A DNA stretch of 64,000 nucleotides from CAYRWR01 sp964428015 (GCA_964428015.1 CAYRWR010000011.1:21814-85813); one strand, 5' to 3'. Counted from the stretch's first letter, positions 9,145 to 17,972 are shown. Notes: a model not told the origin generated them from the sequence alone. Numbers and translations: made by a program.

Positions 9145-9446
9145 AAAATAATCCTCCTTTTTTTAATCAAATCCTTCACCTGCGTTGATTAATGTGCTAC
9201 AAGGTTAATGGTAAAATACCGGAGTTGCAATAGTACTTTGGTACCAATGGCCTCAAAGTGGTTTCTGAGAGTGAAAATTATTCTATGTTCCATATCCACA
9301 GGAGTTTATTTAAAAAAAGAAGTGTTCTTTTTAAAAAACCGTTATTCAATCTGATTAAAAAGGTTTAATGTGCAGCCATCACCCCCCGGACTTGCGTAAC
9401 CGCATTGTCTGCTATAAAATATTCTATCATGCATTAAGGAAAGACT
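9145..9446. other. divergent intergenic region
   Basis: About 300 bases between the CBM21 gene (minus) and the first ABC gene (plus). It contains the shared 18-bp motif at 9228-9245 and nothing else I recognise. A minus-strand open frame here mainly runs opposite the ABC gene. Confidence 0.5.
9228..9245. promoter_or_regulatory. candidate operator, copy 2 (CBM21 lipoprotein gene)
   Basis: CAATAGTACTTTGGTACC lies 84 bases before the CBM21 start. It differs from the copy at 7053 by one base, and the bases before it are partly similar too (GTTGCAATAG versus GTTAGACAATAG). The GTAC-N4-GTAC core gives the dyad expected of a dimeric regulator. Confidence 0.5.
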
Positions 9447-10115
9447 ATGCTTCAAATCAGGCAGTTGGACAAATCCTACCGTATCGCCGGAAAGAAACGG
9501 CCCGTTCTGCATACTCTGGATCTGGATATACAACCGGGTGAGATCGTAGCCATCACCGGCAAATCCGGCTGCGGCAAGACCACTCTGCTCAATATTATCG
9601 CAGGGCTTACCGTACCCAGTCATGGCACCCTGACTTTTCAGGGACGAAATATGATCTATGCTTTTGACAGCCTGATTTCCCGATTCCGCAACCGGCATCT
9701 GGGTTTTATCTTCCAAACTTTTAAACTGCTGGATAATCACACAGTTCAGAACAACATCCTGCTAGCCGCCCGTATCCGGGGTAGAGTGGACAAAGCCATA
9801 CATGAGCGTATGGTGAATCTACTGGAACGCCTGGGTATACCTGAATATCTGCACACCAGGGTCGGCCTCCTGTCGGGGGGGCAAAAACAGCGCGTAGCCA
9901 TAGCCCGGGCTCTGATCAATGATCCCGACCTGATCCTGGCGGATGAACCCACCGCCAATCTGGACAAAGATACCTCCATCGAAATCTTTAAAATACTGGA
10001 AACCCTGAGAAAAGAAGGAAAAGCTATACTGATTGTGACCCACAAGGACTATATGCTGAAAAAAGCTGACCGGGTTTACCATATGATTGACGGCCGTTTG
10101 GAGGCAGGGAAATGA
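9447..10115 (+). CDS. ABC transporter ATP-binding protein, LolD/MacB type
   Basis: A 222-residue ATPase with all canonical motifs: Walker A GKSGCGKTT near residue 38, the signature LSGGQKQR near 142, Walker B LILADEP and the switch histidine in VTHKDY. It belongs to the LolD/MacB/FtsE group, which drives mechanotransmission permeases rather than conventional substrate channels. The stop codon overlaps the start of the permease gene (ATGA), so the two are translationally coupled. Given the many lipoproteins in the window, a role in lipoprotein release or envelope export is plausible but not shown. Confidence 0.9.
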   Translation: MLQIRQLDKSYRIAGKKRPVLHTLDLDIQPGEIVAITGKSGCGKTTLLNIIAGLTVPSHGTLTFQGRNMIYAFDSLISRFRNRHLGFIFQTFKLLDNHTVQNNILLAARIRGRVDKAIHERMVNLLERLGIPEYLHTRVGLLSGGQKQRVAIARALINDPDLILADEPTANLDKDTSIEIFKILETLRKEGKAILIVTHKDYMLKKADRVYHMIDGRLEAGK

Positions 10116-11413
10116 AGCTTATTATTCAATTCCTGCAATGGATATGGCAGAGAACCTTATTAGTACTCAAAGAACTGCGTTCCAGCCCTTTTACTACCCT
10201 GATTGTCCTGCTGGTTGTATCCGCAGGGGTGCTGGGCTCGGGTATCTTACAAGTCATAGGTACCAATTATAATACTTATTTCAAAAAGACCCTGGAAAAA
10301 TTTCCTCCCAACAGCATCGTAGTGACCCCAGGCAAGAAAACCGGTAAACCGGATACCCCCATTTCAGAAAAAGATCTGGTAAAAATCAACCGGCTTCCCG
10401 GAGTTAAAATCACCCACCCCTTTATGGACCTCAACATACCCATTCAAGTCCGTATTTCACTACCCCCATTGTTATTCGGTAAAAATGCCGGCTACCGCAG
10501 CGATCTGGTTGCCATTGGTGTACCTTTTTCCCTGATCAAGTCTGATCTGGAACCGGCAGAGAGAAAAAAATGGCTGGGCTGGACTACCAACCAGGAAGTA
10601 CCCCTGATGGTCCCCCGGAAACTGGTATCTGATGTAGTGGAGCTGATGCTGAGATCCAATAATATGCCCAGTATCAATCCCAATTTATTTATTGGCTACA
10701 AAGGCACTCTGCTTTTTGGTATTTCCAGCTTCAAACAACTGCCGAACTATCAGACTCTTCCGGCACGTCTGGTGGCTTTCTCTGACGCGGTGGAGGATAC
10801 CGCTCTTATTCTTCCTCTGAGCGTAGTGAAAGAGTACAATAAACGATTTCTGGGAGAAGAAAAAGCCTCCCAATATAGTCATGTAATAGTGGAAGTAGAA
10901 TCACACCTCACCCTTCTGGAAGTGAATACAGCTATACGTAAACTAGGTTATAATACCGAAGTAGGCACGGGTGAGAGCAAACGTCTCCTGCAAATGCAGG
11001 GAGCTGTCAATCAGTTCGTGGCAGTGATTACCACTATAGTACTGATACTGGCCATCATTGCCATCGCTTTCTCCTCCGTTATTGCCACATTACAAAGGGT
11101 CGATTACTTCCGAATCCTGAGGGTCATTGGAGCTTCCAATTTATTCCTGACTTTCACCATTTTTATAAAGGCTGCCTTAATCGGTCTTGCCGGGGCTGGA
11201 TTGGGGCTTTTTCTGGTAAACCGCCTGCCCGGGATGGCCTCCCAGTATCTGGGCAATATCAGTGATTTCCTCAGTTTGCCCGGTTTTACCATAAACCCCT
11301 ACCTGGGTCAAAAAGCATCACGTAAAATTCTGCAGCTGGGAATTCTCATACCCCTGTTATCAACCATTCCAGCTCTATTTATCCTCTATGTTAAAGGATT
11401 AAATCGGGATTAA
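10112..11413 (+). CDS. FtsX/MacB-family ABC permease
   Basis: A 433-residue permease: one membrane helix near residues 27-50, a large extracytoplasmic domain (about 55-295) and three C-terminal helices near 305-325, 350-375 and 405-430. This is the topology of the MacB/LolC/FtsX superfamily, whose members use ATP binding in the cytoplasm to drive conformational change outside the membrane. It overlaps its ATPase gene by four bases. The extracytoplasmic domain has no specific motif that I recognise, so the substrate cannot be named. Confidence 0.8.
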   Translation: MKLIIQFLQWIWQRTLLVLKELRSSPFTTLIVLLVVSAGVLGSGILQVIGTNYNTYFKKTLEKFPPNSIVVTPGKKTGKPDTPISEKDLVKINRLPGVKITHPFMDLNIPIQVRISLPPLLFGKNAGYRSDLVAIGVPFSLIKSDLEPAERKKWLGWTTNQEVPLMVPRKLVSDVVELMLRSNNMPSINPNLFIGYKGTLLFGISSFKQLPNYQTLPARLVAFSDAVEDTALILPLSVVKEYNKRFLGEEKASQYSHVIVEVESHLTLLEVNTAIRKLGYNTEVGTGESKRLLQMQGAVNQFVAVITTIVLILAIIAIAFSSVIATLQRVDYFRILRVIGASNLFLTFTIFIKAALIGLAGAGLGLFLVNRLPGMASQYLGNISDFLSLPGFTINPYLGQKASRKILQLGILIPLLSTIPALFILYVKGLNRD

Positions 11414-11470
11414 GTTGCCGAATTCCCTGTAAAACACTATAATTATTACACATAGTTGTAAGGAATAGTA

Positions 11471-12403
11471 ATGAAAGAAATTGTACTCAAAGCAGAAAAT
11501 GTGAACAAGAGTTATGATGACCTCCATGCAGTTAAAAACCTGTCCTTTGAGGTAGAGTCCTCGATATGCTTTGGCCTGCTCGGGCCCAATGGCGCTGGAA
11601 AGACCACCATGATGAAAATGGTATATTCAAAAGCGGTACAGGATAAGGTAAATAGCGGTAAAATTTCCGTATTCGGTATGGATCCCCGGCACGAAGAACT
11701 GGATATCAAATATATCTCCGGAGTTGTTCCCCAGGATAACAACCTGGATACAGAACTAAACGTCTGGCAAAATCTCTATCTGTACAGTAAATTTTATAAT
11801 CTTCCTAAAAAAGAGGCTGACAGAAGAATCAAGGAACTACTGGAATTCATGGAAATAGCCGACAAGAAAGACGCCAAGATAATGGAATTATCCGGTGGCA
11901 TGAAACGGCGTCTCATCATCGCACGGGCGTTGATCAATAATCCCCGGCTCCTGATCCTGGACGAACCCACCACTGGGCTGGACCCGCAGGTCCGTCACCT
12001 CATCTGGGATAAATTACGCAAACTGAAAAAACAGGGGGTCACTATCCTGCTGACCACCCATTATATGGAAGAAGCCTACCAGATTTGCGACAGACTGATC
12101 ATCATGCATAAAGGCGAAAAAGTTATGGAAGGAGTACCCAGTACTCTGCTCAAAGAGAATATAGAGCGCTATGTGCTGGAAGTGATGAACAAAGAGCACC
12201 TGCCTAAATTAAAGAAAGCTATTAAAGGCAAGTCCATTCGAATGGATGAAACCCATGAAATACTGCTCCTCTACTGTGACCAGATGGATGTCCTGGAAAA
12301 GATCACTGAAACCCTGCTGCCGGGAGAACACTACCTGCGCCAATCCAACCTGGAAGACCTCTTCCTGAAAACTACCGGGAGGACCCTCGTTGAAGGACAA
12401 TAA
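11471..12403 (+). CDS. ABC-2 type transporter ATP-binding protein (NodI/DrrA type)
   Basis: A 310-residue ATPase with Walker A GPNGAGKTT at about residue 38, signature LSGGMKRR, Walker B LLILDEPTTGLDP and the switch histidine in LTTHYMEEA. The C-terminal 80 residues form the extra domain typical of the DrrA/NodI group of exporter ATPases. Homologues power export of lipids, polysaccharides or small molecules. The permease gene follows at once, so they form one transporter. The pair is 57 bases downstream of the LolD/FtsX-type pair and may be read in the same transcript. Confidence 0.9.
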   Translation: MKEIVLKAENVNKSYDDLHAVKNLSFEVESSICFGLLGPNGAGKTTMMKMVYSKAVQDKVNSGKISVFGMDPRHEELDIKYISGVVPQDNNLDTELNVWQNLYLYSKFYNLPKKEADRRIKELLEFMEIADKKDAKIMELSGGMKRRLIIARALINNPRLLILDEPTTGLDPQVRHLIWDKLRKLKKQGVTILLTTHYMEEAYQICDRLIIMHKGEKVMEGVPSTLLKENIERYVLEVMNKEHLPKLKKAIKGKSIRMDETHEILLLYCDQMDVLEKITETLLPGEHYLRQSNLEDLFLKTTGRTLVEGQ

Positions 12404-12407
12404 AACC

Positions 12408-13181
12408 ATGCATCCGCCCTTTTTAGCCCGGATATTCAGTATCTGGTACCGGCACTTTAGAGTCTATTCCTCTTCTCTGATCTCTAATGCTCTGCCCCCC
12501 TTTCTGGAGCCGTTGATCTTTTTGTTCGGTATTGGTTTGGGCTTAGGGGGTCGAATTGGTGCTATCCAGGGCATCCCCTATGAACAATTTCTGGCTGCGG
12601 GACTTTTGGTCACCAGCTCCATGTATACCGCGGCTTTTGAATGTTCCTACGGGACCTTCATCCGCCTGGAATTTGACAAGGTCTATGACGGCATGCTGGG
12701 TTCACCGATTTCAGCCACTGACCTTTTACTGGGAGAGATCCTGTGGGCAGGGACCAAGGGATTATTCTTTTCACTGGCAGTGCTGATCATGGTATTTGTA
12801 TTCGGCATGCTGCCTTTCACCCCTCTGCTCCTGCTCAGTCCCATCGTAGGTTTTTTTACCGGGGTGATGTTCGGGGTGCTGTCTCTGTTTGTCACTTCCC
12901 TGGTCAAAAATATCAATCACTTTAACTTTTATTTTACCGGTTTCCTTTCTCCCATGTTTTTCTTTACCGGGGTGGTCTTTCCCATAGAAGAGCTGCCGCT
13001 GCCCGCTCTCCGTGCTCTGGCTGAAGTTTTTCCCCTCACTCATGCTGTACGCCTGGTCCGGGTTCTCATCCAGAAGGATTTTACGTTGACTCATTTCCTG
13101 AGCATAGTGTATATTTTTGTCTTTATTGCAGTAGTGGGTTGGATCGCGATTCGCAGACTGCACCGTCGGCTCATAGATTAG
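12408..13181 (+). CDS. ABC-2 type permease (NodJ/DrrB type)
   Basis: A permease of about 257 residues with six membrane helices, the partner of the preceding ATPase. The sequence around GVVFPIEELPLPALRALAEVFPLTH matches the conserved ABC-2 end motif of NodJ-like exporters. Two starts are possible: ATG at 12408 with AAGGA ten bases upstream, or TTG at 12390 with GGGAGGA seven bases upstream, which would overlap the ATPase gene; I prefer the ATG. The stop codon overlaps the stop codon of the convergent yggU gene by two bases. Confidence 0.85.
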   Translation: MHPPFLARIFSIWYRHFRVYSSSLISNALPPFLEPLIFLFGIGLGLGGRIGAIQGIPYEQFLAAGLLVTSSMYTAAFECSYGTFIRLEFDKVYDGMLGSPISATDLLLGEILWAGTKGLFFSLAVLIMVFVFGMLPFTPLLLLSPIVGFFTGVMFGVLSLFVTSLVKNINHFNFYFTGFLSPMFFFTGVVFPIEELPLPALRALAEVFPLTHAVRLVRVLIQKDFTLTHFLSIVYIFVFIAVVGWIAIRRLHRRLID

Positions 13182-13441
13182 ACTTTATTTAACCTGTCTA
13201 CTATTTCCTGTGGTGTCAAGTGGTTTATTTTAAGAGTTTTAAAGGGATTTGTCTGTCCTTTAATTATCTCAATTTCTGATTTGGGTATGCCCAGGCACTC
13301 AGCCAGGTATTCGATCACAGCTTTATTGGCTTGTCCTTCCACAGGGGAGGCCTGGATACGCAGCATCCAGATATCACCCTGTCTTTCCATACTATTGCGG
13401 GGACAGCGGGTTTTGACTTTTATATGGAGTAGACTTTCCAT
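13178..13441 (-). CDS. yggU: YggU family protein (DUF167)
   Basis: An 87-residue protein with the DUF167 pattern: KVKTRCPRN near the start, LRIQASPVEGQANKAVIEYLAE in the middle and a GQTNPFKTLKI strand after it. The family is a small alpha/beta fold of unknown biochemical role, very commonly encoded with yggS, proC and yggT, as here. It is the last gene of that cluster, two bases after yggT, and converges on the ABC permease gene. Confidence 0.9.
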   Translation of the reverse strand: MESLLHIKVKTRCPRNSMERQGDIWMLRIQASPVEGQANKAVIEYLAECLGIPKSEIEIIKGQTNPFKTLKINHLTPQEIVDRLNKV

Positions 13442-13443
13442 TT

Positions 13444-13746
13444 TCAGGAAATGACCTTAATCATCCCTTTGAGTATTCCTTCTATCAGTTTGAGCAGCAG
13501 ATAATTGATACCAATCAGATAGAGCAGGGAAAAATCTATCATCCCCAGACGTAGGGGGGGCAGAAAACTCAGCAGCCATTCATAAATAGGGTCCACCAGA
13601 CCCCGGATAAATTTAACCAGGAAATTGTCCGCGTCTACCGGAAACCAGCTAAGTATAGCATAGACCAGAATCACAATACTATAAGCCCACAGTACAAATC
13701 TTAAAAACAGAAGAAAATATAACAATATAGTTAAGCCGATGCTCAT
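13444..13746 (-). CDS. yggT: YggT family membrane protein
   Basis: A 100-residue protein with two hydrophobic regions flanking the family motif YAILSWFPVD...FIRGLVDPIYEWLLSFLPPLRLGMIDFS. YggT proteins sit in the inner membrane; roles in osmotic stress and cell division have been proposed for relatives. Its ATG overlaps the proC stop by four bases, so translation is coupled. Confidence 0.92.
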   Translation of the reverse strand: MSIGLTILLYFLLFLRFVLWAYSIVILVYAILSWFPVDADNFLVKFIRGLVDPIYEWLLSFLPPLRLGMIDFSLLYLIGINYLLLKLIEGILKGMIKVIS

Positions 13747-14561
13747 TTTTTTTCTCCCAATTCTTTGGATCTCAGAGTAGCAGCGTGGACAGCATCCATG
13801 ATTACGGCCCTGAATTTACCTGATTCCAGGGCATAAAGACCTGCCGCGGTCGTCCCTCCGGGAGATGTGACTCTATCCTTGAGGTCTTCCAGATGGATGT
13901 CGTCATCCACTGAACTCAGAGCCAGATGGGCTGAACCCAGGACAGTCTGAATGGCCAATTTTTTGGCAACATCCCTGCTCAGACCCTCCCTTACCCCGGC
14001 ATCTGTCAGGCTATTGATAAACAGAAAAACATAGGCTGGTCCTGAACCGGATAAACCGGTAACTACATCCATGAGATTTTCTGATTTGACTACCTCTGCC
14101 AGACCACAGGATTCAAATATTTTGGTGACAGCCCGTTTTTCCTGGTCCTGAAACTCACCATCAAAATACAGGGCGCTGGCACCCTGTCCAATCAGTGCCG
14201 GTGTATTGGGCATGACTCTGACCAGTCTGGCCTGACGCAAAAACTCTCTGAAACTGCTGATCTGATATCCTGCAGCGATGGAAACGATTATCTTGTCTTT
14301 TTTATCCAGATTTTCATGTTCTGTCTGAAGCAATTCTTTCATATTCTGAGGTTTGACTGCCAGTAATATCAAATCACAATTGTTTACCAATTCAGTGATA
14401 TCCTGACTCTTATTGGCACCCAATTGCGCGGCAATATCGCTCATACGGTGTTCGTCCACATCATAAATCCAAACTTCACCGGGCATTGCCATTCCTGACT
14501 TCATGACTCCATTCAGGAGCGCAAACCCCATATTTCCACAGCCGATCACACCCAGTCTCAC
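13743..14561 (-). CDS. proC: pyrroline-5-carboxylate reductase
   Basis: ProC reduces 1-pyrroline-5-carboxylate to proline with NAD(P)H. The 272-residue protein has the N-terminal dinucleotide motif GVIGCGNMG, then VKPQNM, the VRVMPNTPALIGQGAS segment and the C-terminal family signature VTSPGGTTAAGL. The length is normal. The start codon is GTG with GGGAGG five bases upstream. It lies in the conserved yggS-proC-yggT-yggU arrangement and overlaps yggT by four bases. Confidence 0.95.
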   Translation of the reverse strand: MRLGVIGCGNMGFALLNGVMKSGMAMPGEVWIYDVDEHRMSDIAAQLGANKSQDITELVNNCDLILLAVKPQNMKELLQTEHENLDKKDKIIVSIAAGYQISSFREFLRQARLVRVMPNTPALIGQGASALYFDGEFQDQEKRAVTKIFESCGLAEVVKSENLMDVVTGLSGSGPAYVFLFINSLTDAGVREGLSRDVAKKLAIQTVLGSAHLALSSVDDDIHLEDLKDRVTSPGGTTAAGLYALESGKFRAVIMDAVHAATLRSKELGEKK

Positions 14562-14616
14562 TCCAGCCTCCCTTTTTGAATATCCAGCTTTAATTTACAA
14601 CATCCAGGGGTATAAG

Positions 14617-15306
14617 TCAAACATTGTAGTCCCGATGACCGAATAATAAGGTCCCCGGCCGTATCATAGTGGACCCTTCCTCTATTGCGAGTTGGTAGTC
14701 CCCGCTCATTCCCATGGAAAGAGTGTGCAGACTCAGAGAGGGGAATTGTGATCTCAGCTTTTCCCGGAGCCTATATAGGTCCTGAAAAGCCTGTCGGACA
14801 CGGGCCTCATCATCTGTCAGTGGTCCTATAGTCATGAGCCCCTGAAGTGAAAGAGACTTAAGATTTAGAATCTCATGTACAAACTCTTCCGTCTGTTCTG
14901 CTTCCAGGCCGTTTTTAGTAGCTTCACCTGATGTGTTTATTTCTATCAGAACCGGCATGACTTTACCTAGCTCACTACAGCGGTTATTCAGTCGTCGGGC
15001 TGTCTTTATACTGTCCAGAGAGTCAACACAGTCAAAAAGAACCGCAGCTTTATTAGCTTTGTTTTCCTGGAGATGGCCGATCAGCCTTTTTTCCACGGGC
15101 AGATCCAGCAGAGGAAATTTACTTTCTGCTTCCTGTACCCGGTTCTCACCTATCCGGTCCATGCCCGCCTGGATAGCTTCCCTCATTTCTTCCACTGTAC
15201 GTGTCTTGGTGACAGCAACTATATCAATATCATATTTCAGACCCAGTCTATTTTTTAATGATTCCATCTCATCCAGAAGCTTTTTGATGTTAGCTGAGAT
15301 ATTCAT
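14617..15306 (-). CDS. yggS: YggS/PROSC family pyridoxal-phosphate homeostasis protein
   Basis: A 229-residue protein with the PLP-lysine segment IVAVTKTRTVEEM, then GENRVQEAESKF, HLQENK and the ending SMGMSGDYQLAIEEGSTMIRPGTLLFG, all diagnostic of the YggS/PLPBP family. These proteins bind PLP without a known catalytic role and maintain vitamin B6 and amino-acid balance. It heads the yggS-proC-yggT-yggU cluster. A strong terminator lies between it and the upstream oxidoreductase operon. Confidence 0.95.
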   Translation of the reverse strand: MNISANIKKLLDEMESLKNRLGLKYDIDIVAVTKTRTVEEMREAIQAGMDRIGENRVQEAESKFPLLDLPVEKRLIGHLQENKANKAAVLFDCVDSLDSIKTARRLNNRCSELGKVMPVLIEINTSGEATKNGLEAEQTEEFVHEILNLKSLSLQGLMTIGPLTDDEARVRQAFQDLYRLREKLRSQFPSLSLHTLSMGMSGDYQLAIEEGSTMIRPGTLLFGHRDYNV

Positions 15307-15332
15307 GGCCAGCTCCTCTTAGCTTTTTTTGT

Positions 15333-15360
15333 AAAAAAACCGTCTTTTTTCAAAGACGGC
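15333..15360 (-). terminator. terminator of the 2-oxoacid oxidoreductase operon
   Basis: CCGTCTTT pairs with AAAGACGG around a TTTC loop. On the minus strand a run of seven T follows. It ends the korDABC transcript just before yggS. Confidence 0.85.
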
Positions 15361-15370
15361 TGAAGTACTC

Positions 15371-15910
15371 TCAGATTCTTAGTCCCAGACCAAAGTCAAA
15401 AGCTTTGATATTCATATCCACCACCTTACTTCCCTTGGACTGGAATTTTTCCTGTATGGCTTGTTTTACCATTTCCGGCTTGAGAATAGGTTTGTGATGG
15501 ATAAAAATACCCAGTGCTATCATATTAACCGCTCTCAAGTCATGTATCTGCTCATTGGCCAGCGTATCCATTTCTGCCTGTTTTACAATACGGTTTCCTT
15601 TTTCAAACTTCTTTTTTATCCTGTCGCCGTTTAATAGGATAAAAGCGTCCTCTGTCATTTTGGGCAGAAATTTATCTATAGAGGGTTCGTTTAAGGCAAT
15701 CAGGTTATTAGGGCGTTCAATAACAGGGGTAGCTATTTTCTCAGTCTGTATCTTGACATTACAGTTAGCCGTACCGCCCCGCATTTCGGCACCATAAGAG
15801 GGGATAAAAGTTGCTTCCAAACCCTGGAGTACAGCAGCTTCTGCCAGGATGAGTCCTGCAGTCAGTACACCTTGCCCACCGAATCCGGAGATAATGATCT
15901 TTTCTTTCAT
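15371..15910 (-). CDS. korC: 2-oxoacid:ferredoxin oxidoreductase, gamma subunit
   Basis: A 179-residue subunit with the typical start IIISGFGGQGVLTAGLILAEAA, the YGAEMRGGTANCNVKI segment and NEPSIDKF. The gamma domain helps assemble the active site between the alpha and beta chains and contacts CoA. The gene overlaps korB by four bases and ends at a strong terminator. It could equally be called vorC: substrate preference (2-oxoglutarate or branched-chain 2-oxoacids) cannot be read from this subunit. Confidence 0.9.
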   Translation of the reverse strand: MKEKIIISGFGGQGVLTAGLILAEAAVLQGLEATFIPSYGAEMRGGTANCNVKIQTEKIATPVIERPNNLIALNEPSIDKFLPKMTEDAFILLNGDRIKKKFEKGNRIVKQAEMDTLANEQIHDLRAVNMIALGIFIHHKPILKPEMVKQAIQEKFQSKGSKVVDMNIKAFDFGLGLRI

Positions 15911-16659
15911 TTTTCTTCCCCTTCATCTTTAAAAGTACCCAGAGGAAAAACTTTACTCACATGATCCAGGATATACTGATTGGCATCCACTGGTGTCATA
16001 CCCCAGTTGGTATTACAGTTAGTGAGCACTTCAATAAAAGTATAACCTTTGCCTTCCATCTGCATGGTAAAAGCTTTACGTATGGCTTTTTTGGTACTGA
16101 CTACCCCTTTGAAATCCGCTACTGTGGTACGCACTGAATATTTTACTCCCGGCAGCATGGCCAGTAATTCTGCCATCTGCAGAGGATATCCTTCTGTCTG
16201 AGGATTTCTTCCCTGAGGTGTAGTGAGGGTTTTTTGGCCTACCATGGAGGTAGGGGCCAGCTGGCCGCTGGTCATTCCATAGTTGGTATTATTGATAAAG
16301 ATAACAGTGAAATTCTCGCCCCGGTTGGCGCCATGCATGGTCTCAGCCATTCCGATAGCAGCCAGATCGCCATCCCCCTGGTAAGTAAAGACCAGTTTGT
16401 CCGGATGGACCCTTTTAATCCCGGTAGCTACTGCATGTGCCCTTCCATGCGCGCTTTCACTACAGTCAAAGTCCCAGTAATTATACGCATTTACTGCGCA
16501 TCCTACCGGTGCCACAGCAATGGTCTTCTCTCTCAGACCCATTTCATCGATCACTTCACAGATCAGACGATGTACCGCCCCATGTCCGCAACCCGGGCAA
16601 TAGTGGGAGGGGGTATCTATCATGGAACGGGTTTTTTCAAATGTCTTAGTCAAGGACAT
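15907..16659 (-). CDS. korB: 2-oxoacid:ferredoxin oxidoreductase, beta (TPP-binding) subunit
   Basis: About 250 residues from the ATG at 16659, chosen because AAGGAGG stands six bases upstream; an upstream in-frame ATG at 16677 lacks one. The sequence shows HYCPGCGHG near the start, the thiamine-diphosphate motif GDGDLAAIGMAE...NNTNYGMTSGQ, and a C-terminal EVLTNCNTNWGM. The beta subunit binds TPP and magnesium and carries out decarboxylation of the 2-oxoacid. It overlaps korA by 14 bases and korC by four. Confidence 0.92.
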   Translation of the reverse strand: MSLTKTFEKTRSMIDTPSHYCPGCGHGAVHRLICEVIDEMGLREKTIAVAPVGCAVNAYNYWDFDCSESAHGRAHAVATGIKRVHPDKLVFTYQGDGDLAAIGMAETMHGANRGENFTVIFINNTNYGMTSGQLAPTSMVGQKTLTTPQGRNPQTEGYPLQMAELLAMLPGVKYSVRTTVADFKGVVSTKKAIRKAFTMQMEGKGYTFIEVLTNCNTNWGMTPVDANQYILDHVSKVFPLGTFKDEGEEK

Positions 16660-17728
16660 GCCAGACCTCCTTGCCATCCAGGATATCCTGGAGATGTTTC
16701 ACTACTACCGCTTCTTCCGGTGTACGGCCGCCCAGAGTGCCGTAAAAACTCACGGGGACGGCGCCATTGACACCCAGCTGTACATCTTCGACCATCTGCC
16801 CGGCTGACTGTTCAACCACAAAGAAAGCTTTGACACCTTTTTTGATCAGATTTTTCAGTTCAGGATAAGGATAAGGATAGAGAGTGATGGGGACCAACAT
16901 TCCCACTTTTTTTCCGGCCTTGCGAAAATCCTGTACTACTTTGCGGCAGATTCGGGAAGGCAGCCCATAGGCAACAATAACTACTTCCGCGTCTTCTGTC
17001 TGATATGATTTAAAACGAATTTCATTCTTTTGAATTTCCAGATATTTTTTCTGAAGATAAATATTATTAAGTAAAACCCCGGTATCATCCAGCCACAGTG
17101 ACCTGACCACGTTTTTTTCTCTACCCGCTGAACCGGTAAGCGCCCAGGGTTTATCAAAAGTTTTAGGCTTGTAATTTACAGGCACTTCTACTGCTTCCAT
17201 CATCTGGCCTACTGTACCGTCCGTCAGTATCAGTACCGGTGTTAGGTATTTATCCGCCAGGTCGAAAGCTTCCAGTGTGAGATCCATCATCTCCTGTGGG
17301 TCAGAGGGCGCCAGTACGATCACATGATAATCTCCATGCCCACCCCCTTTGGTAGCCTGGAAATAATCAGACTGAGCCCCAGCGATATTCCCTAAACCAG
17401 GGCCGCCTCTTTGTACATTGGCCAGCACACAGGGCATACGCGCTCCCGCCAGATAGGAAACACCTTCCTGCATCAAACTATAGCCTGGGGAGGATGTGGT
17501 GGTCATAGCCCGAACGCCGGCAGCAGCCGCACCGAAGATCATATTAATAGCTGAGGTCTCACTCTCAGCCTGAACAAAGGTGCCACCCGCCTGCGGCAGG
17601 GACTGTGCCATATAAGTAGGGACTTCGTTTTGAGGGGTGATAGGATACCCGGCATAAAACTTGCACCCCGCCATAATCGCCGCTTCAGCCATAGCGATAT
17701 TTCCCTTCATTAATACTTTTTTGGCCAT
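16646..17728 (-). CDS. korA: 2-oxoacid:ferredoxin oxidoreductase, alpha subunit (VorB/KorA type)
   Basis: A 360-residue alpha subunit with MKGNIAMAEAAIMAGCKFYAGYPITPQNEV, FVQAESETSAINM and GARAMTTTSSPG-like segments. It lacks a fused gamma domain, as in four-gene DABC systems. This length and the LMKGN start are commonly annotated as the VorB subunit of 3-methyl-2-oxobutanoate:ferredoxin oxidoreductase, though 2-oxoglutarate enzymes look alike. The enzyme converts a 2-oxoacid and CoA to acyl-CoA and CO2, reducing ferredoxin. AAGGAGG precedes the ATG, which directly follows the korD stop codon. Confidence 0.9.
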   Translation of the reverse strand: MAKKVLMKGNIAMAEAAIMAGCKFYAGYPITPQNEVPTYMAQSLPQAGGTFVQAESETSAINMIFGAAAAGVRAMTTTSSPGYSLMQEGVSYLAGARMPCVLANVQRGGPGLGNIAGAQSDYFQATKGGGHGDYHVIVLAPSDPQEMMDLTLEAFDLADKYLTPVLILTDGTVGQMMEAVEVPVNYKPKTFDKPWALTGSAGREKNVVRSLWLDDTGVLLNNIYLQKKYLEIQKNEIRFKSYQTEDAEVVIVAYGLPSRICRKVVQDFRKAGKKVGMLVPITLYPYPYPELKNLIKKGVKAFFVVEQSAGQMVEDVQLGVNGAVPVSFYGTLGGRTPEEAVVVKHLQDILDGKEVWHVLD

Positions 17729-17941
17729 TTAGTCCTCCTTGTACACGGTAATGCACAGATCAGGACATAAAAAGGCGCATTGGCGGCAACCAATGCAGTC
17801 TTCATTTCTGACCGGTACCGCAAACTGGTAACCATTAGGGTTGAATTCTGTTCCCGCTTCTATGACCTTCTTGGGACAGGTGTTTACGCAGAGATAACAG
17901 GCCTTGCAGCGGGTAGAATCTATAGATATATATTGTTTCAT
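17729..17941 (-). CDS. korD: 2-oxoacid:ferredoxin oxidoreductase, ferredoxin-like delta subunit
   Basis: A 70-residue protein with two [4Fe-4S] motifs, CKACYLCVNTCPK and CIGCRQCAFLCPD, that passes electrons from the catalytic subunits to free ferredoxin. The start at 17941 has GTGGAG upstream. A longer in-frame start at 18001 would lie within the promoter and encode an unlikely hydrophobic leader, so I reject it. First gene of the korDABC operon. Confidence 0.92.
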   Translation of the reverse strand: MKQYISIDSTRCKACYLCVNTCPKKVIEAGTEFNPNGYQFAVPVRNEDCIGCRQCAFLCPDLCITVYKED

Positions 17942-17972
17942 TGATCTACTCCACATGCTAACTTTTGCGTAT

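Noticed and set aside
9342..9740. Minus-strand open frame of 132 codons
   Set aside because: Mostly opposite the ABC ATPase gene, with no ribosome site or protein features.
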